Positions 17,892-25,578 of a stretch of 64,000 nt of DNA are shown here, in pieces. The stretch is from SYFY01 sp041752315 (GTDB taxonomy: Bacteria > Pseudomonadota > Gammaproteobacteria > Pseudomonadales > Azotimanducaceae). The translations under genes were made by a program, and so were the position numbers. Each line of letters starts with the position of its first letter. Position 1 is the first letter of the stretch. The stretch spans positions 62,001-126,000 of the forward strand of contig JBGSHJ010000086.1 of assembly GCA_041752315.1 (NCBI GenBank). The letters are read 5' to 3'. The notes under the pieces were generated by a model. The model did not search any database. It saw only the letters and a list, made by a program, of their open reading frames with translations, and was not told the origin of the DNA.

Positions 17892-18548
17892 CTAAGAGCC
17901 TGGTACTGAACTCCCGACGCGGGTAAACACAAGTTCCGTGATGGTGTGTCCGAGCCGCAAACCACGTCTCTCGAACTTTGTTTCCGGGCGGACCTGCTCG
18001 TCTGTTCCAGAAACGGCACTGAGGGCAAGACCCGGCGACGCCAGGAAGACTTCAGCAGCCCATTGGGCGTAAGGGTCCCAATCGGTGACGAACCATACCC
18101 GGCCGCCTGGTTTCAGTCGTTCTGCCATCGTCGCGACAAAGGCGGGCTGGATCAAACGTCGTTTGTGATGACGCTTTTTTGGCCATGGATCGGGAAAAAA
18201 GATGCGAAACTCGTCAACGCTGGACGCCTCCAGTCGCTCGGCCACAAACTCTTCGGCTCGACACGGAGCAACCCGCACGTTGCCATGGCCTTCAGAACTC
18301 AGCCGATTTGCCAGTGCGCCGACGCCGGGGTTGTAGATGTCTATGCCCAGCAGATTCCAGTCTGGCGCGTCCATGGCCCATTCGCACAATGCGTCTCCCA
18401 TGCCAAAACCGATTTCGACACCCAGCGGTCCTCGCCTCCCAAACCAGTGTTCTGTCGAATTGGTCCCGTCGGCCACGATGAACGCGGGCAATGAATCCTG
18501 CAAACCGCGCCGCTGGGCGTTTGTCAGTCGACCTCGAGGATGGGTCAA
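17892..18548 (-). CDS. trmB: tRNA (guanine-N7-)-methyltransferase TrmB
   Basis: It methylates G46 in the variable loop of tRNAs using SAM; 218 residues with the start used here. The SAM motif is LGVEIGFGMGDALCEWA, followed by LGIDIYNPGVGALAN, IFFPDPWPKKRHHKRRL and the C-terminal VRPETKFERRGLRLGH. The start is TTG at 18548, forming a TTGA overlap with the upstream DUF423 gene and giving the family's GRLTNAQRRGL near the N-terminus; longer in-frame starts would run through that gene. Confidence 0.92.
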   Translation of the reverse strand: MTHPRGRLTNAQRRGLQDSLPAFIVADGTNSTEHWFGRRGPLGVEIGFGMGDALCEWAMDAPDWNLLGIDIYNPGVGALANRLSSEGHGNVRVAPCRAEEFVAERLEASSVDEFRIFFPDPWPKKRHHKRRLIQPAFVATMAERLKPGGRVWFVTDWDPYAQWAAEVFLASPGLALSAVSGTDEQVRPETKFERRGLRLGHTITELVFTRVGSSVPGS

Positions 18549-18922
18549 TCCCGCAAGGCTCCAACCATCACCATAACCCAGCCGATGATCAGTGCAGCAC
18601 CGCCTACGGGGGTGATCGGGCCCAACCATCGCGGCCCTCCCAGCACCAGCATGAAAATACTGCCGCTGAAGAGAATCACACCGAATATCCAGGCCGTGGC
18701 GGACCATGCAAACCAGGACGATTCAACAACACGCATCCCGATGCCGAGAGCAAGCAAGGCAACGGCATGGATCAGAAGGTACTGTACGGCTGTCTGCCAG
18801 CTGGCCATCTGCTCCGGACTCACTCCACGGGCGCTCAATCCGTGAGCGCCAAAAGCTCCGAGCACTACCCCCGCCAAACCGAAACACGCAGCGGTGGCCG
18901 TGACGCTCGCCGGCGACAGCAT
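18545..18922 (-). CDS. DUF423 family membrane protein (YgdD-like)
   Basis: A small integral membrane protein of about 125 residues with four hydrophobic segments. GVVLGAFGAHGL near the N-terminus and QYLLIHAVALLALG are the DUF423 signature, and the C-terminal WLGPITPVGGAALIIGW also fits. Function is unknown. The ATG at 18922 follows the rpoH stop by one base; a TTG at 18934 would overlap rpoH. Its TGA overlaps the trmB start. Confidence 0.88.
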   Translation of the reverse strand: MLSPASVTATAACFGLAGVVLGAFGAHGLSARGVSPEQMASWQTAVQYLLIHAVALLALGIGMRVVESSWFAWSATAWIFGVILFSGSIFMLVLGGPRWLGPITPVGGAALIIGWVMVMVGALRD

Positions 18923-18923
18923 C

Positions 18924-19775
18924 TCAGGCGGCAATCGCCAGCTTGAGTTTTTTCATGGCGCTCTGTTCGATCTGGCGAATCCGTTCAGCTGATACGCCGT
19001 ATTGTGCTGCCAGTTCATGCAGGGTTGCCTTCTCTTCCGCCAGCCATCGCTGGGTCACGATTTCCTTCGCCCTTCCATCCAGTTGGTCAAGTGCGGCCGA
19101 CAGTCGCTCAAGAGACGTATCCTGATTGTTTTCATCAAGGGCGAGTTCGGCGGGATCTGCATTGGCAGCACGCAGATAGTGCGCCGGCGCGAATGCCGCT
19201 TCGTCATCGTCGTCATCGTCCGCTTCAAATGAAACGTCGGCACCGGCAAGCCGGCCCTCCATGCGAGTCACCTCGGCTTCTGGAACACCCAGATCACGTG
19301 CAACGGCTCGAGTTTCCTCGGCCGACAGCCAGCCCAATCGTTTTTTATTGCCGCGAAGATTGAAAAACAGCTTTCTTTGCGCCTTGGTCGTCGCGATCTT
19401 CACGATCCGCCAGTTGCGAAGGATGAATTCGTGGATTTCAGCCTTGATCCAATGCACAGCAAAAGACACCAGGCGGACACCCATCGCCGGGTCGAATCTT
19501 TTCACCGCCTTCATCAGACCGACGTTGCCCTCCTGGATCAGATCGGCGTGGGACAATCCGTATCCCTGGTAGCCTCTGGCGATGTGCGCGACAAATCGCA
19601 GATGGGAAATAACCAGTTGGCGAGCGGCTTCCACATCGCCATCGCTGGCAAAACGAACGGCGAGAGCGTGTTCTTCCGCGGCGCTGAGCAACGGAAACGC
19701 GGCGACGGTATTCAGATAAGCTTCGATGTCCTTGCCTGGACTGAGGTTAGCGAGCGCGACCATAGTTGCGGCCAT
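18924..19775 (-). CDS. rpoH: Heat-shock sigma factor RpoH (sigma-32)
   Basis: A 283-residue group 3 sigma factor that directs RNA polymerase to heat-shock genes. Region 2 includes LVISHLRFVAHIARGYQGYG, DLIQEGNVGLMKAVKRFDP and RLVSFAVHWIKAEIHEFI; the diagnostic RpoH box is QRKLFFNLR. A run of acidic residues follows around 185-192, and region 4 ends with VSAERIRQIEQSAMKKLKLA. The ATG at 19775 has a strong ribosome binding site, GGAGGT at 19781-19786, six bases upstream. It lies after ftsYEX as in most gammaproteobacteria. The upstream gap carries a CIRCE inverted repeat, so HrcA control is likely. Confidence 0.97.
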   Translation of the reverse strand: MAATMVALANLSPGKDIEAYLNTVAAFPLLSAAEEHALAVRFASDGDVEAARQLVISHLRFVAHIARGYQGYGLSHADLIQEGNVGLMKAVKRFDPAMGVRLVSFAVHWIKAEIHEFILRNWRIVKIATTKAQRKLFFNLRGNKKRLGWLSAEETRAVARDLGVPEAEVTRMEGRLAGADVSFEADDDDDDEAAFAPAHYLRAANADPAELALDENNQDTSLERLSAALDQLDGRAKEIVTQRWLAEEKATLHELAAQYGVSAERIRQIEQSAMKKLKLAIAA

Positions 19776-19805
19776 GTGATACCTCCGGTAACACTATTTG
19801 CAGAA

Positions 19806-19835
19806 ATACTAGCACTCTCGATGCTTGAGTGCTAA
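19806..19835 (-). promoter_or_regulatory. Candidate sigma-70 promoter of rpoH overlapping CIRCE
   Basis: Read on the minus strand: -35 TTAGCA (19835-19830), an 18-base spacer, and -10 TAGTAT (19811-19806) preceded by TGC, an extended -10. Both hexamers are imperfect (four of six each). If used, transcription would start about 20-25 bases before the ribosome binding site, and the CIRCE arms would coincide with both promoter elements. Confidence 0.45.
19809..19835 (-). promoter_or_regulatory. CIRCE operator (HrcA-binding inverted repeat) upstream of rpoH
   Basis: On the plus strand the sequence is CTAGCACTC, nine bases, GAGTGCTAA. The CIRCE consensus is TTAGCACTC-N9-GAGTGCTAA, so 17 of the 18 arm positions match and the spacer length is exact. 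It ends 33 bases before the rpoH ATG in the ftsX-rpoH gap. HrcA is the known repressor for this element, usually at groESL or dnaK. hrcA is not in this window. Confidence 0.88.
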
Positions 19836-19872
19836 AGAAAAACCTCTCAATTCAGCTACGAACTTCCCGAGA

Positions 19873-20835
19873 TCAATGGATTTCGAGTTCAAAGGCTCGC
19901 TGACCCGCCGAGATCACGGCACCGCAGACTCCAAGGACAGTGCCGGTGAGCAACACAGCCAGCAGGAAAAAGGGGTCAAAGCCGATCAGCTCCAGTTCCG
20001 AACCATAGCTGCTGAACAGGGATACCAGCGGCGCTTCAATGACCAGCAGCGTTGTCGATATCAGCATCAGCGCCACCAGCGCGCCACCCGCGCCATAAAT
20101 CGCGCCGAAGTACAGGAAAGGACGCCTGATCTGGGCATTGGTTGCACCTACCAGCTTCTGTACCCGAAGCTCTTCCAATCGGGCTTCTACGGCAAGGCGC
20201 ACCGAACTCGCGGTAACAAGCACCGCTCCAACACCAAACAGAATCGCCAGCACCAGGGACAGTCGGCTGACCACCTCGGAGATGTCTCGGACACGGGCTA
20301 ACCACGTCTTTTCAAGGACCACCTCGTGAATGTCTGGCTCCCCTGCAACCGATGCGGCCACCCGATCAAGATCCGCAGGTGTTGCTCCCCCTTCCAGCGT
20401 GACACGAATGGATGCAGGCAGAGGGTTTCCAGGCAGCATGTCGAGTGCATCACCAAGCCCGGTATGAGTCTGGAACTCCTCAAGCGCCTCCTCAGGCAAC
20501 GTGGTCACGACCGTCGCGACCCCCGCTTCGGATCGGAGCCGAGAAGCCAGCTGCTCGGCGACTCCGGATTCGACATCAAGGTTGAGATACACCGAAAGGC
20601 CAGGGCGGCCATCCCAGGCGGCGCTCATGTCTTCCAGATTTTTTTCGAGAAGATACAGGCCTGCTGGCAGCGCGAGAGCGATGCCCACGAGAAGCCAGAC
20701 CAGCAAGCTCGAACTGAACCGCTCACTTACGTAGTGCCACGCCTCGCGCATGACACGCAGGTGATCCCTCGCCCAACCGACCGGGCCACCCCGTTCCTGA
20801 GCGACGGGAAAGGGGTCTTCATTACCTCTGGCCAC
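19873..20835 (-). CDS. ftsX: Cell division ABC transporter permease FtsX
   Basis: The membrane partner of FtsE; the pair activates periplasmic murein hydrolases at the septum. With the GTG start at 20835 it has 320 residues: a cytoplasmic N-terminus, a first membrane helix (about 45-65, SLLVWLLVGIALALPAGLYL), a periplasmic domain to about 210, and three C-terminal helices with LEELRVQKLVGATNAQIRRP between them. The GTG lies inside the end of ftsE, a 14-base overlap; longer in-frame starts run deep into ftsE and give a non-FtsX sequence. Confidence 0.92.
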   Translation of the reverse strand: MARGNEDPFPVAQERGGPVGWARDHLRVMREAWHYVSERFSSSLLVWLLVGIALALPAGLYLLEKNLEDMSAAWDGRPGLSVYLNLDVESGVAEQLASRLRSEAGVATVVTTLPEEALEEFQTHTGLGDALDMLPGNPLPASIRVTLEGGATPADLDRVAASVAGEPDIHEVVLEKTWLARVRDISEVVSRLSLVLAILFGVGAVLVTASSVRLAVEARLEELRVQKLVGATNAQIRRPFLYFGAIYGAGGALVALMLISTTLLVIEAPLVSLFSSYGSELELIGFDPFFLLAVLLTGTVLGVCGAVISAGQRAFELEIH

Positions 20836-21580
20836 CGGCCACCTCCTGAACTCCAGGATGGGGCATGGTGGAGGGAGGCAAGGATACTTCCGCCACCTTT
20901 CCATCGCCGCTGTCCGTAACCACCCGTCCAGCTGCGAGTTCGATGATCCGCTTGCCGGTACCCTGAATGAGTTCCCGGTCATGACTCGCAACGATCACGG
21001 TCGTTCCAATCTGATTGAATTGCTCGAACAGCGACATGATGTTCCGCGAAAGGTCCGGATCAAGATTACCGGTTGGCTCATCGGCCAGCAGAATGTTGGG
21101 CCGATTGACGACGGCCCGGGCAATACCGACGCGTTGCTGTTCTCCGGTCGACAGATGCAACGGCAACAGTCGCTCCTTCTCAAGCAATCCCACTCGAGTC
21201 AGTGCAGCACGAACACGACGGCCGATATCCTTCTCGGGCATCCCGATTACACGCAACGGAGTGGCGACGTTATCGAATACTGACCGACCGGCGAGCAGAT
21301 GATGATCCTGAAACACTGCGCCAACATGGCGTCTGTAGTACGGCAGACGCGAACTCTTCAGCTGGGTAATGTTTACGCCATTGACCAGGATCTGCCCTCG
21401 TGTCGCCTCTTCCATCCGTAACAGCAGACGCAAGAAAGTGCTCTTGCCCGCGCCTGAGTGACCAGTGAGAAAGGTCATGGAGCCCGCTGCAAACTCGACA
21501 CTGACATCCCTCAGCGCTTCATAGCCGTTGACATAACGCTTGGTAACGCCGTGAAACTCGATGTATCCCACTGGGTTCAA
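20822..21580 (-). CDS. ftsE: Cell division ATP-binding protein FtsE
   Basis: The ABC ATPase of the FtsEX complex, 252 residues. Walker A is GHSGAGKST, the Q-loop region reads HVGAVFQDHHLL, the signature is LSTGEQQRVGIARA and Walker B is ILLADEPTGNLD, followed by SHDRELI. The C-terminus extends about 30 residues beyond the usual end (E. coli FtsE is 222) and is rich in Pro, Gly and Val. It overlaps ftsX; 160 bases separate it from ftsY, with no convincing promoter seen. Confidence 0.95.
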   Translation of the reverse strand: MNPVGYIEFHGVTKRYVNGYEALRDVSVEFAAGSMTFLTGHSGAGKSTFLRLLLRMEEATRGQILVNGVNITQLKSSRLPYYRRHVGAVFQDHHLLAGRSVFDNVATPLRVIGMPEKDIGRRVRAALTRVGLLEKERLLPLHLSTGEQQRVGIARAVVNRPNILLADEPTGNLDPDLSRNIMSLFEQFNQIGTTVIVASHDRELIQGTGKRIIELAAGRVVTDSGDGKVAEVSLPPSTMPHPGVQEVAGGQR

Positions 21581-21740
21581 GTCCTGTTCGGAGGTTTACC
21601 GACCCCTACTGCCCCCCACAAGGCGAGGACTGCAGGTGATCGAAGCTCGCAGTCTATTGCGATGCCGGTGCATTTTCGACCTTCACCTTGCCGTGGAGTG
21701 ACCATTATCTGCCCAAAGTCGCTCCTCGCTTCCGCTTTCC

Positions 21741-22841
21741 TCAATCGAGCGGCAGCAATGCGTCGATAAACTTGTCAGCGTCAAAGGGCTCAAGATCATC
21801 AACACCTTCACCAACACCGATAAAGTAGATGGGCTTGCGTGACTGGTTGGTCACTGCGAGCAGAACACCCGCCTTGGCTGTGCCATCCAGTTTGGTCACG
21901 ACCAGGCCACTGACTCCGACCGCCGCATCGAATTCACGAACCTGGCTCAAGGCGTTCTGACCGACTCCGCCATCAAGTACCAGAAGCGTTTCGTGCGGCG
22001 CATCGGCGTTCTCGCGGCTGACCACCCGCCTTATCTTGCGCAGCTCTTCCATCAGGTTGGTTTTTGCCTGCAGCCGACCTGCGGTATCCGCAATCAGAAC
22101 GTCAACTCCCCGCGCTGTCGCTGCTTTCACTGCATCAAACACCACAGACGCGGAATCCGCTCCCTGACTCTGGGCTATCACCTGTACACCATTGCGCTCG
22201 CCCCAGGTTTGAAGTTGTTCCACGGCTGCTGCCCGAAAGGTATCTCCTGCCGCCAGCATTACACTGTGCCCCTGAGATTGCAGTCGCTTGGCCAGTTTGC
22301 CGATCGTTGTGGTCTTGCCCGCTCCGTTGACACCAACCACAAGGATCACAAGCGGACGGGTGGGCAGCACAACAAAGGATTTTTGGTAGAGCGACAGCTT
22401 TTGCACGAGCAGCTGGCGCAACGCCGCGTGCAGTGCCCGGGTGTCGTTCAACTCCTTGCGTTTAACCCGTTGGGTCAGCTCGGCCATCACCTCCTGGACG
22501 GTTTCCATTCCGACATCTGTCGTGATCAGTGACGTTTCCAGATTCTCCATGACACTGGCATCAATCTCCTTTGCACCAAGCAGGAGATTGCCAACGCCGG
22601 AAGCCAGCTGGTCGCGCGTTTTTGCCAGTCCACTCTTGAGTCGCTTCCAGAAGCCACCCTCGCCTTTGCCCGATTTTTCTTCCACTATCGCCCCCGCTCG
22701 GACCGGTCCGGCAGAGCCCTCAGGTTCAGGGAACCCATCGTCGGGCCCGGATTGACATTCGAATCGCACTGCCAACTTCTGCTGCGCAGACTCCCGGGCG
22801 ATAAGGGAGCGCCGGGATGCGGTGACCTCGGGACATGGCAC
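21741..22841 (-). CDS. ftsY: Signal recognition particle receptor FtsY
   Basis: The SRP receptor GTPase that delivers ribosomes making membrane proteins to SecYEG. The NG domain starts at about residue 64 (FWKRLKSGLAKTRDQL) and contains GVNGAGKTTTIGKLA (G1), the DTFRAAAVEQL loop, DTAGRLQ (G3) and TKLDGTAKAG (G4). The A domain is short. The longest frame (366 residues, GTG at 22841) would overlap the divergent rsmD by seven bases; an in-frame GTG just before VEEKSGKGEGG would give about 314 residues and leave room for promoters. The true start is therefore uncertain. Confidence 0.93.
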   Translation of the reverse strand: MPCPEVTASRRSLIARESAQQKLAVRFECQSGPDDGFPEPEGSAGPVRAGAIVEEKSGKGEGGFWKRLKSGLAKTRDQLASGVGNLLLGAKEIDASVMENLETSLITTDVGMETVQEVMAELTQRVKRKELNDTRALHAALRQLLVQKLSLYQKSFVVLPTRPLVILVVGVNGAGKTTTIGKLAKRLQSQGHSVMLAAGDTFRAAAVEQLQTWGERNGVQVIAQSQGADSASVVFDAVKAATARGVDVLIADTAGRLQAKTNLMEELRKIRRVVSRENADAPHETLLVLDGGVGQNALSQVREFDAAVGVSGLVVTKLDGTAKAGVLLAVTNQSRKPIYFIGVGEGVDDLEPFDADKFIDALLPLD

Positions 22842-23401
22842 ATGCTGGTGATTATCTGAATAACGAAGTTCGCATTATCAGCGGGATGTGGAAAGGGAGG
22901 AAGCTTCACTTCCCTGCCAATTCCGAAGTCAGGCCGACTCTCGGTCGCGCTCGCATCACATTGTTCAACTGGCTGGCCGGGCACATTGATGGGGCGCGCT
23001 GCCTGGACTTGTTTGCCGGTAGCGGATCCCTGGGCCTGGAGGCTCACTCCCGAGGGGCAGCCAGGACAACCTTGATCGATTCTGACGGCCAGACCGTGAA
23101 GGAACTGCTATCCAGAACGGTATCGTTCAAGGCAAACGGAGTTGTCGTGCGGAAGTTGGACGCCCTGGCGTTTCTGCGCAATACCGACGAGGTCTGGGAT
23201 CTCGTATTTCTCGATCCTCCCTACGGGAGCAGTCTGCTGCTCAGTGCACTCATCCTGCTACCGGGGCGGCTGTCTGCAAATGCACTGGTCTATTGCGAAA
23301 CCGCCTCCCCATTCGAGCCTCCCCCTGGCTTCCAGGTACTCAAGTACAGCCGCGTGGGCGGCAATCACCTGACTTTGCTGACGCCTGTGCCCGCGCTGTA
23401 A
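22835..23401 (+). CDS. rsmD: 16S rRNA (guanine966-N2)-methyltransferase RsmD
   Basis: A 188-residue SAM-dependent methyltransferase for G966 of 16S rRNA. It shows VRIISGMWKGRKLHFP, CLDLFAGSGSLGLEAHSRGA, the catalytic LDPPYG and a C-terminal strand. The usual RPTTDRVRETLFNWL motif appears here as RPTLGRARITLFNWL, changed at several positions. The ATG at 22835 adds about 11 residues before the family start. Divergent from ftsY; coaD follows after 81 bases. Confidence 0.92.
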   Translation: MAHAGDYLNNEVRIISGMWKGRKLHFPANSEVRPTLGRARITLFNWLAGHIDGARCLDLFAGSGSLGLEAHSRGAARTTLIDSDGQTVKELLSRTVSFKANGVVVRKLDALAFLRNTDEVWDLVFLDPPYGSSLLLSALILLPGRLSANALVYCETASPFEPPPGFQVLKYSRVGGNHLTLLTPVPAL

Positions 23402-23482
23402 TTCGGCTGTGTTTCAAGTTCAGTTCGATGGCACGCCCTGCTACCATCGCCAGCCCTGCGTTGCACGGATTGGGAGAGAATT

Positions 23483-23956
23483 GTGCGCACAGTTGTTTAT
23501 CCGGGTTCCTTCAATCCGATCACCAACGGTCACACGGATCTGGTTCGCCGAGCGCTGAACCTGTTTGATCATGTCATCGTGGCGATTGGCACATCGGCTC
23601 AGAAAAATCCGAAAGTGGATCTGGCGGATCGGGTTGCACTCTGTGAGGAAGTGCTGAAGGAGTACGGTGATCGAGTCACGGTCGACGGCTTCAACACGTT
23701 GCTGGTCGACTATGTCCGCAGTTGTGGAACACGATTCATTCTGCGCGGTCTCAGGAACATGATGGACTTCGACTACGAATTCCAGATGGCTGAAATGAAC
23801 CAGTCCCTGGATCGCGAGATCGAGTATGTCTTTCTGCCGACTTCGACGGAATGCAGTTTCATATCAAGCTCACTGGTGCGGGAAATCTCCGCCCTCGGGG
23901 GCGACGTTTCCAAGTTTGTCCACCCCGCTGTGGTCAGGAGCCTGCAAAGACCTTGA
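23483..23956 (+). CDS. coaD: Phosphopantetheine adenylyltransferase
   Basis: It transfers AMP to 4'-phosphopantetheine to give dephospho-CoA, the penultimate step of CoA synthesis; 157 residues. The nucleotidyltransferase motif is VVYPGSFNPITNGHTDLV with the T/HxGH signature, followed by AIGTSAQKNP, ILRGLRNMMDFDYEFQMA and PTSTECSFISSSLVRE. The start is GTG at 23483 with GGGAGAG just upstream. It is convergent with the next gene across 118 bases in which no clear terminator is visible. Confidence 0.96.
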   Translation: MRTVVYPGSFNPITNGHTDLVRRALNLFDHVIVAIGTSAQKNPKVDLADRVALCEEVLKEYGDRVTVDGFNTLLVDYVRSCGTRFILRGLRNMMDFDYEFQMAEMNQSLDREIEYVFLPTSTECSFISSSLVREISALGGDVSKFVHPAVVRSLQRP

Positions 23957-24074
23957 TGCAGCAATGCTGATTCAAGAACCTACCGGACAGAAGGCGACTG
24001 CATGAGACACGCGGAAGGATGAGAGTGCCGATGTGTCACTGTCAGGGTCGTTTGGTTTTCCGAGCCATTTCGGG

Positions 24075-24428
24075 CTAATCACGGACGTCGTTGCGGCGAC
24101 CGGTGTTGGTGCATCCCAGACATCGCACAAACGTCGCCTTGGCGGGACCCACCACCAGCTGATCCGCGGCTTCGCTGATATTGCCGCCGGCTGCGCTGAA
24201 GGGCAGGCTGACCACAAATGCGACAGCGCCCACCGCCGTTATGAGAACGCCGGCTGGTCTGGCAATGACCAGATCTCCTACCATGGCGAGCGCTGTTGGT
24301 TCATCCAGGTCCGCCGCGTTGGCAGCGGGTACCCCTATCAGTGAAAGACCGAGCACGACCATCAATGCGTGCCGAGGTATCCTGACTGACAGTCTTGTCT
24401 TGGCTGAAGTGCATGCGGTCAGTGTCAT
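24075..24428 (-). CDS. Small exported conserved protein with a membrane segment
   Basis: A 117-residue protein of unknown function. An N-terminal signal-like region (basic to residue 20, hydrophobic 21-35, then ANA-AD near 38-40) suggests export. A second hydrophobic stretch at about 59-78 is preceded by AMVGDLVIARPAG and followed by the glycine-rich SAAGGNISEAADQLVVGPAKATF. It ends with a CLGC motif (C103, C106) and a hydrophilic tail. Similar small proteins with this GDLVxARP/VRCLGC pattern occur in Pseudomonas relatives, sometimes labelled 'multidrug transporter' without support. AGGAG lies eight bases before the ATG at 24428, which is why the start ten codons upstream is not used. Confidence 0.75.
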   Translation of the reverse strand: MTLTACTSAKTRLSVRIPRHALMVVLGLSLIGVPAANAADLDEPTALAMVGDLVIARPAGVLITAVGAVAFVVSLPFSAAGGNISEAADQLVVGPAKATFVRCLGCTNTGRRNDVRD

Positions 24429-24462
24429 GCTGTTCTCCTGTCTGGAATAAGCGACCAAAACT

Positions 24463-25299
24463 CTAACACGTCAATCGTCCAAAACCTCGTACCGGTTGGC
24501 ATACCGGGCAGTAGAAAGTGCCACGGCCACCCAGCACGACCCCCTCAATGGTGCCACCACAAACCAGACAGGCTTCACCCAGCCGATCGTACACCTTGAG
24601 TCGCTGTCGAAAATAACCGGGGCGACCTTCAGGACTGACGAAGTCGCGCAGGGTGGTGCCGCCCTGGGTAATTGCATCGTCAAGTACACGCCTGACTGCA
24701 ACCGTCAGGTCCTCGAATTTGTGCATTGGCACCCGACCAACAGCCCATGTTGGGCGTATGCCTGCCAGAAAGAGCGCTTCATTGGCGTAAATGTTGCCTA
24801 CGCCGACAACAACACTTGCGTCCATCAGAAATGGTTTGATGGCGACTTTTCTGTGGCGCGCCCGGACCTTCAGATAGCTTGCGGAAAATTCGTTGCCCAG
24901 TGGCTCAGGGCCCAGGTGGGCAAGCAGCCTGTGGGAGTCCGCATCGCCGGGCTGCCAGAGGACAGAACCAAACCGACGTGGATCGTTCAATCGGAGCAAG
25001 GTATCGCCGCCAAAATCAAACTCGACGTGGTCGTGAGTCAGAACCTGCGCAGCTCGCGACACGCAGCGCACGCTGCCAGACATCCCCAGGTGGATCAGAA
25101 GCGCTCCGCTCTGGAACTCGATCAGGATGTACTTGCCTCTGCGTCTCAGCCTGACAACAGGCTGGTTCTTCAGGAGTGCAGGTATTTCAACTGGCCAGCG
25201 CAGTGAAGCATTGCGGACCGTCCAGGCGCCCAGTCTGCGCCCTTCGATGAAAGGGGCAATCCCTCGCAGCGTGGTTTCAACTTCAGGCAGCTCCGGCAT
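24463..25299 (-). CDS. mutM: Formamidopyrimidine-DNA glycosylase
   Basis: A base-excision repair enzyme removing 8-oxoguanine and ring-opened purines, 278 residues. The catalytic N-terminus PELPEVETT is intact (Pro2 nucleophile, Glu3), with the lysine in RRRGKYILIEF, NDPRRFGSV, GVGNIYANEALF and the C-terminal zinc finger (CLVCGG and CPVC pairs, last about 40 residues). It ends in GFGRLTC rather than the usual short Gln-Lys/Arg tail. Position next to coaD and the rpmBG genes is partly conserved in gammaproteobacteria. Confidence 0.96.
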   Translation of the reverse strand: MPELPEVETTLRGIAPFIEGRRLGAWTVRNASLRWPVEIPALLKNQPVVRLRRRGKYILIEFQSGALLIHLGMSGSVRCVSRAAQVLTHDHVEFDFGGDTLLRLNDPRRFGSVLWQPGDADSHRLLAHLGPEPLGNEFSASYLKVRARHRKVAIKPFLMDASVVVGVGNIYANEALFLAGIRPTWAVGRVPMHKFEDLTVAVRRVLDDAITQGGTTLRDFVSPEGRPGYFRQRLKVYDRLGEACLVCGGTIEGVVLGGRGTFYCPVCQPVRGFGRLTC

Positions 25300-25339
25300 C
25301 GATCAGCTCGGCTACCCGGGAGCAAACATCTGCCAGGTG

Positions 25340-25495
25340 TTACTTGATCTTGGCTTCGGTGTAGAGGACATGCTTGCGAACTACGGGATCATACTTCTTC
25401 AGCTGGAGCTTGTCCGGCGTCGTCCGCTTGTTCTTGTCAGTGGTGTAGTAATGCCCGGTACCTGCACTGGAAACCAGCTTGATCTTGTCACGCAT
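25340..25495 (-). CDS. rpmG: 50S ribosomal protein L33
   Basis: A 51-residue basic protein of the large subunit near the E site. It starts MRDKIKLVSSAGTGHYYTT and ends VLYTEAKIK, matching L33; it has no cysteines, so it is the zinc-free form. GGAG precedes the ATG at 25495. It lies downstream of rpmB with an 83-base spacer holding a hairpin. It is followed on the same strand by mutM 40 bases later. Confidence 0.95.
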   Translation of the reverse strand: MRDKIKLVSSAGTGHYYTTDKNKRTTPDKLQLKKYDPVVRKHVLYTEAKIK

Positions 25496-25528
25496 CTCTT
25501 GTGCTCCTGTTGCTCGCTCTTCAAACGT

Positions 25529-25558
25529 GGTGGCAGCAACTTTCAGGGCGCTACCACC
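25529..25558 (-). other. Hairpin between rpmB and rpmG
   Basis: On the minus strand GGTGGTAGC is followed by a 12-base loop and GCTGCCACC, a nine-pair stem with one G-U pair in RNA. No T-run follows, so it is not a typical terminator. It may stabilise or process the rpmB-rpmG message, or set the ratio of the two proteins; that is inference. Confidence 0.55.
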
Positions 25559-25578
25559 TCAGCGATGCGGTTTGCTTC

